Shown here: one piece after another, positions 1 through 5,978 of the stretch
How the letters are laid out: every line of letters starts with the position of its first letter
Numbering within the stretch: the stretch's first letter is position 1
Assembly: GCA_025980505.1 (NCBI GenBank)
Contig: JAICXI010000129.1
Span: forward strand, 1-5,978
Direction: 5' to 3'
Source of the DNA: a bacterium
Lineage (GTDB): Bacteria; Oederibacteriota; Muellerivitia; Muellerivitales; Muellerivitaceae
Length of the DNA stretch: 5,978 bases
Made by a program: the position numbers and the translations under genes
Notes under the pieces: generated by a model
What the model was told of the DNA's origin: nothing
What the model saw: only the letters and a program-made list of their open reading frames with translations
The model's database searches: none

Positions 1-1947
1 CCCAAAAAGGCCGCCGTGGGGGCCGCCCTGGAGGTGGCCCTGGCGGTGGTGGCCACTTCCTCGGTGGTGGTGGCGGTTTTCATGCCCATCGCCTTCCTCA
101 AGGGCATGGTGGGTCAGTTTTTCCGGCAGTTCGGCCTGACGGTGTGTTTTGCCATGGCCGTTTCGCTCTTTGAAGCCATGGTCATGGGCCCCCTGTTGTC
201 GGCTTATTGGGGCCGGAAGAAAGGCAGGGGCTTCAGCCTGATCGACCACCTGGACCACCTCTTCGCGCCGCTGCTGTCGCGGTTCGAGCGGTTCCAAAAC
301 CTCCTGCAGGAGGGTTACGGGAAGGTCATCAGTTGGTGCCTGAAGCACCGGTTCCGGGTGGTCCTGTCGGCCTTTCTCATCTTCCTTCTCAGCCTGGGGC
401 TGCTGCCTTTCATGAAGTTCACCTTCCAACCCTCGGCGGACGTGGGCCAGTTCATGATTTTCCTGAAGGCCGACCCCGCCACTTCCCTGGAAGCCATGCG
501 GGACAAGACGCTGGAAGTCGAAGCCATCATCCGTAACCACCCGGAAGTGGAACTGGTGGCCGACACGGTGGGCGGATCGGATGCCAGCGGCGCCAACCAG
601 GGTTCCAACAAATCCAACATCTACATCAAGCTCAAGCCGGCCAAGCAAAGGAAAATCGGCACCCAGGAACTGAAGGAAATCGTGCGGAAGGAACTGGAGC
701 CCTTCCGGGCGGAATTGAACCCCCAGGTGGCCGACGCCAACGCCTTCGGCAACCAGGCGCCCTTCACCTTGAACCTGGTGGGGGAGGATTATGCGGTCCT
801 GGCGCCTTTCGCCTTGAAGGTGGTGGAAAAGATCAAGGCCATTCCGGGCCTGGCCGACGTCCAATCCACCTATAACGGCGGCAAGCCCGAGTTCCAAGCC
901 AGGCTGGACCCCCGGCGCATGAAGGTGCTGGGCGTCTTCGGCGAACAGGTGGGCGACGAACTGAGGACCCAGGTGGAAGGGTCCACCCCGGCCAAGTTCC
1001 GGCAGGGAGGGTTGGATTATTTCATCCGCATCCGCCTCCAGGACGACCAGCGGAACCTGGAACGGGACTTTACCTCCGTGCTGGTCCCCAACCAGAACGG
1101 CAACCTGGTACGGTTGTCCGACGTGGCCTCCCCCGTCACCACCGAGGGGCCCTCGGAGATCGACCGGGAGAACCGGGCCCGTTACGTCCAGGTCACGGGC
1201 CAGCTGGCGCCGGGCGGAAGCCTGGGCAACGTGTTGAACGACGCGGACAAGATCCTGAAGGACATGGACTTCCCCCCGGGCGTCACCTACGAGAAAGTGG
1301 GGCAGGCCGAGGATTTCCACGACTTGATGGTCAACATGGCCATCGCCTTGGGGCTGGCCACCCTTTTCACCTACATGATCCTGGCCAGCCTTTACGAGTC
1401 CCCCATTTACCCCTTCGCCATCATGATGTCCATCCCTCTGGCCATGGTGGGGGCCCTGGCCGCGCTTTTCGTGGGCGGGCTCCTGATCCCCACGGTGAAC
1501 CTCAGCATCTTCAGCATGATCGCCATTATTATGCTGATGGGGCTGGTCACCAAAAATTCCATCCTGCTGGTGGATTACACCCTGCAGATGATGCGGAAGG
1601 GCATGCCGCGGGACGAGGCCTTGAAGGCCGCGGGACGGGTGCGCTTGCGGCCCATCCTCATGACCACCTTCGCCTTGATCTCGGGCATGCTGCCGGTGGC
1701 GCTGGCCCTGACCGAAGTGGGCAAGTTCCGGCAGTCCATGGGTATCGCCATGGAAGGGGGGCTCGTCAGCTCCCTGCTCCTCACCCTGGTCATCATCCCG
1801 TCGGTGTTCGGCTACGTGGATGATTTTCGCCTGTGGCTGCGGCGGATTTTCGGGGGAGAGGGGGAGGAAAAGGAAGCGGCTTCTGCGGGACCCAACGGGA
1901 GGAAAACAAGATTCCGCTTGGGAAAGGAAACATCGGCGAGAAAATAA
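1..1947 (+). CDS. RND-family efflux transporter, inner-membrane subunit (5'-truncated)
   Basis: This is the C-terminal 648 residues of an AcrB/HAE-1-type RND permease, whose full length is usually about 1,030-1,050 residues. Such pumps are proton-driven inner-membrane trimers that export drugs, lipophilic compounds or metals through a periplasmic adaptor and a TolC-like channel. The frame is open from base 1 (PKKAAVGAALEV) and the true start lies upstream. Visible parts are the TM5-TM6 region (residues about 10-70, with MPIAFLKGMVGQFFRQFG), a cytoplasmic amphipathic linker, TM7 (about 118-137), the second large periplasmic porter/docking loop (about 140-440) and TM8-TM12 (about 443-610). TM10 carries GLVTKNSILLVDY; its Lys (residue 518, codon 1552-1554) matches the proton-relay Lys940 of AcrB. 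TM11 follows with RLRPILMTTFALISGMLP. The TM4 Asp pair lies outside the window. The tail is charged (EGEEKEA then RKTRFRLGK). Drug versus metal specificity cannot be read. An adaptor gene just upstream is expected but is inference. Confidence 0.95.
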   Translation, partial: PKKAAVGAALEVALAVVATSSVVVAVFMPIAFLKGMVGQFFRQFGLTVCFAMAVSLFEAMVMGPLLSAYWGRKKGRGFSLIDHLDHLFAPLLSRFERFQNLLQEGYGKVISWCLKHRFRVVLSAFLIFLLSLGLLPFMKFTFQPSADVGQFMIFLKADPATSLEAMRDKTLEVEAIIRNHPEVELVADTVGGSDASGANQGSNKSNIYIKLKPAKQRKIGTQELKEIVRKELEPFRAELNPQVADANAFGNQAPFTLNLVGEDYAVLAPFALKVVEKIKAIPGLADVQSTYNGGKPEFQARLDPRRMKVLGVFGEQVGDELRTQVEGSTPAKFRQGGLDYFIRIRLQDDQRNLERDFTSVLVPNQNGNLVRLSDVASPVTTEGPSEIDRENRARYVQVTGQLAPGGSLGNVLNDADKILKDMDFPPGVTYEKVGQAEDFHDLMVNMAIALGLATLFTYMILASLYESPIYPFAIMMSIPLAMVGALAALFVGGLLIPTVNLSIFSMIAIIMLMGLVTKNSILLVDYTLQMMRKGMPRDEALKAAGRVRLRPILMTTFALISGMLPVALALTEVGKFRQSMGIAMEGGLVSSLLLTLVIIPSVFGYVDDFRLWLRRIFGGEGEEKEAASAGPNGRKTRFRLGKETSARK

Positions 1948-1953
1948 GGGGGG

Positions 1954-2700
1954 TTGTTTCAAAGGCCCCTGGAAGGCCGGCCGCTCCCGGGGTCCGGGAA
2001 AAACCTGAAAAGAACGGCCTTTGGGAGGGCTTTCCTTTCATTGCTGGCGGCTTCAACCGGGTTCCTGTGCCTGCTTCCCGCCTGTAACAGCAATGACCGG
2101 CCGGTTTCCCCCTCCTTGCAGGTCCTGCCCACCGACACGCCTTGCGGTTGGCCCGGCAACACCTGTACGCCCACCTTCACCTGGACCTTCACGCCCACCT
2201 CCACCCCGACCTTCACCCCCACTTGCGTGGGAGCCAGCGGCAGCCTTGCCGCGCCGGTCACTTACACCACCTGGAGCGTCAGCTCCGGCTTGATCATCGC
2301 CCGGCCGGTCACGGTGTCGGGCCGCGTGCGCATCACCGACATCCAATTGGCCGACTATTGCACCGGCAGCGGCAATTCCCTGACCGTGGGCATTTACGGG
2401 GATTCGGGCTCCGGTTACCCCGCCGCCCTGGTGGCTTCCACGACGGGCACGGGTTCGGGAAACTGCGGCGGGGTCAATCCGGTCACCTTTACCTTCGGCT
2501 CGCCCGTTCTTCTGGACCCGGGGCCCTACTGGCTGGCGGTGGGCGGCTCGGGAACGGTCAGCATCTGGTTGGGCGGCACCGGCACCTTCTCCGCCTATTA
2601 TTACTATCCGGGTAGTTTTGGGACTTTCCCCTCGACCTATCCGTCGGGAAGCGGTTATTGGTATCCCCCCGTCCTTTCGGCGGACTGGATCTGTCCTTAA
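1954..2700 (+). CDS. Predicted lipoprotein: Thr-Pro linker plus beta-sandwich domain
   Basis: No named family is recognised with certainty. The 248-residue product begins with a basic n-region (K16, K19, R20, R25), a hydrophobic stretch (AFLSLLAASTGFLCLL, 26-41) and LPAC, so lipidation at C44 is likely, although Pro at -2 is atypical for a lipobox. Next come a PCGWPGNTC segment (63-71), a Thr-Pro linker (72-90) and a Gly/Ser/Tyr-rich domain (about 100-248). That domain contains SLTVGIYGDSGSGYPAALVAS and LDPGPYWLAV, resembling the pattern of extracellular jelly-roll or 'choice-of-anchor'-type domains; this is pattern memory, not a search result. The likely location is the cell envelope or surface. 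The TTG start is 6 bp after the RND stop and in the same frame; AAGG at 1946-1949 is a weak, close ribosome site, so coupling to the upstream gene is likely. CTG at 2005 would give a more usual 27-residue signal peptide, and TTG at 2041 would lose the basic n-region. Confidence 0.75.
   Translation: MFQRPLEGRPLPGSGKNLKRTAFGRAFLSLLAASTGFLCLLPACNSNDRPVSPSLQVLPTDTPCGWPGNTCTPTFTWTFTPTSTPTFTPTCVGASGSLAAPVTYTTWSVSSGLIIARPVTVSGRVRITDIQLADYCTGSGNSLTVGIYGDSGSGYPAALVASTTGTGSGNCGGVNPVTFTFGSPVLLDPGPYWLAVGGSGTVSIWLGGTGTFSAYYYYPGSFGTFPSTYPSGSGYWYPPVLSADWICP
2167..2223 (+). repeat. Thr-Pro low-complexity linker repeat
   Basis: Imperfect repeats built from CCCACCTTCACC-like units encode residues 72-90 of the lipoprotein, a run of Thr alternating with Pro, Phe, Trp or Ser (TPTFTWTFTPTSTPTFTPT). 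Cysteines flank it at 71 and 91. It probably acts as an extended spacer between the membrane anchor and the beta-sandwich domain, and could be O-glycosylated. Similar Thr-Pro tracts occur in surface proteins of several environmental bacteria; the functional statement is inference. Confidence 0.8.
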
Positions 2701-2734
2701 CCCCTTCCGACGCCGGGGGAACGCACTCCTTTTC

Positions 2735-2740
2735 AAGGGA
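2735..2740 (+). promoter_or_regulatory. Ribosome binding site of pcm
   Basis: AAGGGA lies 6 nt before the GTG at 2747, which is good Shine-Dalgarno complementarity at good spacing. It decides the pcm start. The frame is open further upstream but has no homologous sequence there. A short CCTT-TTC-AAGG hairpin (2728-2738) overlaps the site and looks too weak to matter. Confidence 0.7.
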
Positions 2741-2746
2741 ATTCCC

Positions 2747-3397
2747 GTGGATTCCAACCGACTGGACGAGCGCCATGTGATGGTGAGGGACCAGATGGAA
2801 AAGCGGGGCATCCGCAACCCCTGGCTCCTGCAGGCCCTGCTGGACATCCCCCGCCACTTGTTCGTGCCCCCCGAGGTCCGGGACAAAGCCTATGAAGACC
2901 GCCCTCTTCCCATCGGCCGCCAGCAGACCATCAGCCAACCTTATATCGTCGCTTCCATGATCGAACTCATCGAACCCCACGCCGGCCAACGCGTGCTGGA
3001 AGTGGGAGTGGGCAGCGGTTATTCGGCGGCGGTCCTTTCCCGGCTGGTGGGCCGGGTCTTGGGCGTGGAGAGGGAGGGCTCCTTTCTCCCCGAAGTCCAA
3101 AAGCGGCTGGCGGCCCTGGGCCTGGCCAACGTCCACCTCAAGGAAGGCGACGGGACTTTGGGCTGGGCGGAGGAATCCCCTTTTGACGCCGTCCTGGTCA
3201 CGGCCGCGGCGCCCCGCATCCCGCCCACCCTTCTCACCCAATTGAAGGTGGGAGGGGTGATGGTGATCCCGGTGGGACCGAAGGAAGGACAGAAGCTGGT
3301 GCGGGTGGTCAAGCGCTCCGAATCCCACATCCTGGAAAAGGAACTTTACGGCGTGAAGTTCGTGCCCTTGATCGGCGCGGAAGGATGGCCGGATTGA
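2747..3397 (+). CDS. pcm: Protein-L-isoaspartate O-methyltransferase
   Basis: This cytoplasmic repair enzyme uses S-adenosylmethionine to methylate the carboxyl of L-isoaspartyl residues in damaged proteins, allowing their return to aspartate. The product is 216 residues, close to the family's usual length (about 208 in E. coli). The N-terminal helical part (MVRDQMEKRGI, then IPRHLFVPPEVRDKAYED) leads into the substrate-binding signature RQQTISQPYIVASMIEL (58-74). SAM motif I is VLEVGVGSGYSAAVLSRL (83-100), with the acidic E108 ending the next strand (VLGVER). GDGTLGW (134-140) and FDAVLVTAAAPRIP (146-159) follow, then LKVGGVMVIPVG (166-177) and the typical FVPLIG end. The residue after GDG is Thr, where Tyr or Lys is more usual. 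The start is GTG at 2747, supported by AAGGGA 6 nt upstream; the same frame extends back into the lipoprotein gene, but that part is a shadow. The gene lies 46 bp after the lipoprotein and converges on the glycosyltransferase gene, with 39 bp between them. The surE/nlpD/rpoS neighbours seen in enterics are absent here. Confidence 0.96.
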   Translation: MDSNRLDERHVMVRDQMEKRGIRNPWLLQALLDIPRHLFVPPEVRDKAYEDRPLPIGRQQTISQPYIVASMIELIEPHAGQRVLEVGVGSGYSAAVLSRLVGRVLGVEREGSFLPEVQKRLAALGLANVHLKEGDGTLGWAEESPFDAVLVTAAAPRIPPTLLTQLKVGGVMVIPVGPKEGQKLVRVVKRSESHILEKELYGVKFVPLIGAEGWPD

Positions 3398-3406
3398 CTT
3401 CGGGCG

Positions 3407-3419
3407 GGGTTTGAAACCC
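3407..3419. terminator. Weak candidate hairpin between convergent genes
   Basis: GGGTTTGAAACCC is a short inverted repeat (5-bp stem, 3-nt loop) about 10 bp after the pcm stop, in the 39-bp gap between convergent genes. No T-run follows on either strand, so intrinsic termination is doubtful. It is listed only because it is the sole dyad in a place where both transcripts should end. Confidence 0.2.
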
Positions 3420-3436
3420 ACGGTGGGGAATTAGGC

Positions 3437-5581
3437 TTAAAACCGCCGACCCTTACCTTGGATGCTCCCCAAAGCCGTGGCGGGAACCACCTCCCACTTG
3501 TCGTCCCCCGGTTTTTTCCACACCCAGTGAAGGGCCATGTAATAGCCCGTTTCCTTTTCATAATCCAACCGCAGGGAATGGCTCCCCCCGGCGAGGAGAA
3601 GGGCTTTTTCCAACGGGATTTCCTTCCCGTCCAGCCATAACCGGGCCCGATCCGAAGTGAGGATTTGAAACACATAGGGGCCGGGGGCCGGGACTTCCAG
3701 GCGGCCCGACCAACGGATGGAGTAAGGCGGGGGGCCGGTGAAAGGGAAATCCTGCCTTGAGGCGAAATTCAACAAAGGGTCCACCCTCACCGCGGCCGGC
3801 GCGCCGGCGGGACCCTGGGAATAAACCCCCTTCAGGCCGCGGCCCCATGCCGGCGCGGCTTCCCAGGCTTTTCCTCCCACGAAGAAAAGGTAAAGCCCGG
3901 TGGAACCGTCCGGATTCGCGAAGTCCTCCGTCCGGCCCCCGGGAAAGCGCGTTCGCAGGAAGGCCAGGACGCCCGGCTTTTGGCCCGCCAGGAAAACCAC
4001 CGCGTCCTTGTCCCCCTTGCGATTCCCGCGGCACTCCTTTTCCAGCTCAAACAAGGAGAAGCGGTCCCGGGCCGGATAGGCCATGAAACGCACGGTCGGA
4101 TTATCGTAAAAGAAGGGGTCGATGAAATAACGGAAGCGGCCGGGGAACTTCGCCTCCAGGGCGATGATTTCCCGGCCGATAAAGGTTTGCTCGGGGCCGC
4201 AGGCCGCCCGGCAGCGGGCATCGCCGGCTTGTTGGATGAAATAAGCCCGGGTGTTTTGCGCGGCGACGGCAAAGAGGGCAAGGGCGGCCATCCATCGGAG
4301 GGCGTTCTTGTTTTTCCCCATCCTCCCCGCCATGGCGTCGTAAAGGGCGAGGCCGCCCAGGGCGGCGAAATAAGCCACGAAAGGCTCCAGCCCCGAGTAG
4401 CGTTGGGAGGGGATGGCATCGGACGTCAACCATCCCGGCAGCGCCATGACCCCGAAACCGATCAAGGGGTAGGCGCCCTCCCTTCTTTTCCGCAGGCGCC
4501 AGGCCAGGACCAGCCCCAAGAGGAACAGGATTCCGGTTCCGTCGTCCAGCAGACGGTGCCCCGGCAGGTTGTAAAAGGGGTCGGAAGGCCCCCGGCGGTT
4601 GAACATCAGGGCCATGCCGGAAAGGGAGGAGAAAAGGGGCGCCAGGCTTTGGGCGGCCAGGATCGGCCCCAGGATGAAGGTTTCGGATTCCCGCTTGCCC
4701 AGGGTGCCATGGACCCAGAGGTAGTTGAAAAGGGGGAGGGCCAAAAGCAGGGGAAGGAAGGCCGCGAAGCCCGAAAAGCGGCGCAAGGGTTTCCAGTCCT
4801 CCGGGAACCGCCGCCGCTCAAAGGCCATCAGCGCCCATAACAACAGGGGCAGCGCTTTCAAGGATTGGTAGGCGTAAAATCCCAGGCCGGCCGCGAGGGC
4901 GGCCGCCGCCAGGAGGTAAGGCTTGCGGTCCCGGACTCCGTAAAGGAAAAGAACCAGCAGGACCAGGAGATAAAAGGGGGCTTCGACGCTGGGATGGGCG
5001 TTGCGGGTTTCCACCCAGTTCCACCGCATCACCGCCAGGAAAAAAAGGGACAATAAGGCCGTCCGCGGCCCGGCCAGCCGACGGAGGAAAAGGTAAAGCA
5101 GCGGGAAGGCGGCCAGCGAGAGGAGCGCGAAAAAGAGGCGGAGGGAGAAGAGCGACGGCCCGGCCAAGCCGAACCATCCCGCTATTTGGTAAAACTCCAG
5201 GGGATAGGGGGTTTGGAATTGGAAAGCCTCCAAGCCGGGGCGCCAACCCTCCCGAAGGATTCGAAGGGCGCACAACCCGATGGCTCCCATGTCCTGGTGC
5301 AGTCCGAAGGGAAGAGCGGAGAGGCGCCAAAGGCGCGCGCCGGCGGCCAACAGAAAGATAAGCCCGAAAGCGGGAAGCTCCCAAGACAGGGGGCGCGGGT
5401 CGGCCGCTGCCGACAGGGGCCACCGGCGGAACTGGGCACCCGCCAGCGCCAGGAGGGCCAATCCAGCCCCCAGGGTCCATGCCGCTTGCCATTGGGAGAG
5501 GAAGGCTTGACCCATAACCGCGAGGCCCAGGACCGACAGTATCGAGGACAAGGGGACGGGCGGAGGGGGGGAGGCTTTCAT
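3437..5581 (-). CDS. GT-C fold membrane glycosyltransferase with C-terminal PA14 domain
   Basis: The 714-residue polytopic protein resembles ArnT/PMT-like (GT39/GT83-type) enzymes, which move sugars from polyprenyl-phosphate donors on the periplasmic side of the inner membrane. About 11-13 hydrophobic segments span residues 11-442. After the second or third of them comes RLWRLSALPFGLHQDMGAIG (83-102), where D97 sits at the usual catalytic Asp of the first outer loop; the next residue is Met, where Glu is common. RNAHPSVEAPFYLL (193-206), FYAYQSLKALPLL (235-247) and SDAIPSQRYSGLEPFVAYFAALGG (387-410) fit the family. A soluble alpha/beta part (about 443-582) precedes a PA14 domain (about 583-703) with SDRARLWLDGKEI (643-655) and a final KWEVVPATA. 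The ATG at 5581 overlaps the upstream stop as ATGA; 67 further codons are open upstream but would lie inside the neighbouring gene. There is no Shine-Dalgarno on this strand, so translation is probably coupled. It ends with TAA, and a second in-frame TAA follows one codon later. Donor and acceptor are unknown. Confidence 0.88.
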   Translation of the reverse strand: MKASPPPPVPLSSILSVLGLAVMGQAFLSQWQAAWTLGAGLALLALAGAQFRRWPLSAAADPRPLSWELPAFGLIFLLAAGARLWRLSALPFGLHQDMGAIGLCALRILREGWRPGLEAFQFQTPYPLEFYQIAGWFGLAGPSLFSLRLFFALLSLAAFPLLYLFLRRLAGPRTALLSLFFLAVMRWNWVETRNAHPSVEAPFYLLVLLVLFLYGVRDRKPYLLAAAALAAGLGFYAYQSLKALPLLLWALMAFERRRFPEDWKPLRRFSGFAAFLPLLLALPLFNYLWVHGTLGKRESETFILGPILAAQSLAPLFSSLSGMALMFNRRGPSDPFYNLPGHRLLDDGTGILFLLGLVLAWRLRKRREGAYPLIGFGVMALPGWLTSDAIPSQRYSGLEPFVAYFAALGGLALYDAMAGRMGKNKNALRWMAALALFAVAAQNTRAYFIQQAGDARCRAACGPEQTFIGREIIALEAKFPGRFRYFIDPFFYDNPTVRFMAYPARDRFSLFELEKECRGNRKGDKDAVVFLAGQKPGVLAFLRTRFPGGRTEDFANPDGSTGLYLFFVGGKAWEAAPAWGRGLKGVYSQGPAGAPAAVRVDPLLNFASRQDFPFTGPPPYSIRWSGRLEVPAPGPYVFQILTSDRARLWLDGKEIPLEKALLLAGGSHSLRLDYEKETGYYMALHWVWKKPGDDKWEVVPATALGSIQGKGRRF
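3474..3500 (-). repeat. 27-bp exact direct repeat, copy 1
   Basis: Identical to 5618-5644. It encodes KWEVVPATA near the end of the PA14 domain of the complete glycosyltransferase. All nine codons match at synonymous positions too, while nearby aligned segments such as RLWLDG use different codons in the two genes. This suggests recent or gene-converted paralogy. Confidence 0.85.
5578..5581 (-). promoter_or_regulatory. ATGA stop/start overlap (translational coupling)
   Basis: On the - strand, ATG (5581-5579) of the complete glycosyltransferase overlaps TGA (5580-5578) of the upstream paralog. The bases just upstream are C-rich with no Shine-Dalgarno, so re-initiation by ribosomes finishing the upstream gene is the likely mode. 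This places both genes in one operon. Confidence 0.8.
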
Positions 5582-5978
5582 GGCGGGGGGGCCCTGTGGG
5601 GGGCGATTTTTCCAAAGGCCGTGGCGGGAACCACCTCCCACTTGCCACCCCCCGGCTTTTGCCAGATGAAAGTCAAGGCCAGGGAATCCCCCGAATCCTT
5701 TTGAAAGTCCAGGCGCAACGCATGGGCGCCCCCGGCCAGTCGGAAAGGCTTTTCCAGGGGGACCGGCCTTCCGTCCAACCACAAGCGGGCGTCATCCGTG
5801 GACAAGACCTGGAACTTGTAATCCCCCGCCTGGGAAAGGTCCAAGGCCCCGGTCCAACGGATGCGGAAGGGCGGGTAATGGGTGAAAGGGAAGTCGAACT
5901 TCGACGTGAAATTGAGGACGGGGTCCCGGCGGACGCACGCTTCCGGGCCCGACCACCGGGGGCCGTTCCAATAGGAGC
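5578..5978 (-). CDS. PA14-domain C-terminus of a paralogous protein, probably a second GT-C enzyme (5'-truncated)
   Basis: Only the last 132 residues are in the window; the frame is open to the edge (first complete codon at 5976). The fragment begins SYWNGPRWSGPEACVRRDP, typical of the start of a PA14 domain, and continues through FDFPFTHYPPFRIRWTGALD, STDDARLWLDGRPVPLEK, a GGAHALRLDF segment and KWEVVPATAFGKI. The SDD-like TDD and the WLDG turn are the classic PA14 core. It aligns without gaps to residues 599-707 of the downstream glycosyltransferase, with 64 of 109 identities by hand count. A TTG at 5844 could be read as a start, but this would cut the PA14 domain in half and is rejected. 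A matching GT-C membrane part upstream is inferred from the paralogy and not seen. PA14 modules are known in carbohydrate-active and adhesive proteins and often bind glycans. Confidence 0.88.
   Translation of the reverse strand, partial: SYWNGPRWSGPEACVRRDPVLNFTSKFDFPFTHYPPFRIRWTGALDLSQAGDYKFQVLSTDDARLWLDGRPVPLEKPFRLAGGAHALRLDFQKDSGDSLALTFIWQKPGGGKWEVVPATAFGKIAPHRAPPP
5618..5644 (-). repeat. 27-bp exact direct repeat, copy 2
   Basis: Identical to 3474-3500 at an offset of 2,144 bp. It encodes KWEVVPATA in the upstream PA14 paralog. The offset almost equals the 2,145-bp length of the complete gene, as expected for head-to-tail gene duplication with a 4-bp overlap. Confidence 0.85.

Noticed and set aside
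2618..2746. Longer pcm start inside the lipoprotein gene
   Set aside because: The extension lacks Pcm homology, and GTG at 2747 has a good ribosome site and gives the normal family length.
2701..2746. Possible terminator or promoter in the 46-bp gap before pcm
   Set aside because: Only short C-run/G-run pairings and no T-tract are present, and there is no convincing -35/-10 pair.
2053..2886. Long open frame on the - strand opposite the lipoprotein and pcm start (277 codons)
   Set aside because: It is rich in Arg, Gly and Ala with no recognisable domain, and lies opposite a gene with a signal peptide and the pcm N-terminus. It is an antisense artefact of high GC.
2558..3421. Long open frame on the - strand opposite pcm (287 codons)
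   Set aside because: The opposite strand encodes an unmistakable Pcm with all motifs. The His-, Gln- and Asp-rich translation is typical of antisense reading.
3403..3447. Longer dyad GGCGGGGTTT with AAACCGCC
   Set aside because: It needs a bulge and a loop of about 26 nt, and it overlaps the glycosyltransferase stop; not a convincing terminator.
3980..4840. Long + strand open frame inside the glycosyltransferase gene (286 codons)
   Set aside because: The translation is rich in Gly, Gln and Pro with no hydrophobic core, and it lies opposite a polytopic membrane protein with family motifs.
5582..5782. N-terminal extension of the glycosyltransferase to 781 residues
   Set aside because: The extra 67 residues are an out-of-frame reading of the upstream PA14 domain. 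The ATGA junction and the start of hydrophobic sequence favour 5581.
1..5978. Mobile elements, CRISPR arrays, tRNA or rRNA genes, toxin-antitoxin or defence genes
   Set aside because: None seen. No transposase motifs, terminal inverted repeats, regularly spaced repeats or RNA-gene signatures were found by eye.

Overview
The window is GC-rich (roughly 60-65% by eye) and densely coding. It looks like chromosomal DNA of a Gram-negative bacterium: it has an RND inner-membrane efflux pump, a probable lipoprotein and membrane glycosyltransferases. A Thr-Pro-rich linker and PA14 domains fused to GT-C enzymes suggest an environmental, perhaps poorly cultured lineage. No rRNA, tRNA or marker gene fixes the taxonomy.

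Layout: positions 1-3397 read on the + strand and hold three genes in a row. These are the C-terminal two thirds of an RND transporter (1-1947), a predicted lipoprotein with a Thr-Pro linker and a beta-sandwich domain (1954-2700), and protein-L-isoaspartate O-methyltransferase, pcm (2747-3397). The gaps are 6 and 46 bp, so one transcript is likely, although the three products share no obvious pathway. Positions 3437-5978 read on the - strand and converge on pcm. They hold a complete polytopic GT-C glycosyltransferase with a C-terminal PA14 domain (5581 down to 3437). Just upstream of it, joined by a 4-bp ATGA stop/start overlap, is the C-terminal end of a second protein (5978 down to 5578). 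Its PA14 domain aligns without gaps to the first, at 64 of 109 identical residues.

The best candidate for something unusual is this translationally coupled pair of paralogous PA14-tailed proteins, which may be a tandem array continuing beyond the right edge. The rest is ordinary, apart from the lipoprotein sitting in frame directly behind the pump's stop codon. I see no mobile element, CRISPR array, RNA gene or defence system. No gene-free stretch exceeds 50 bp.
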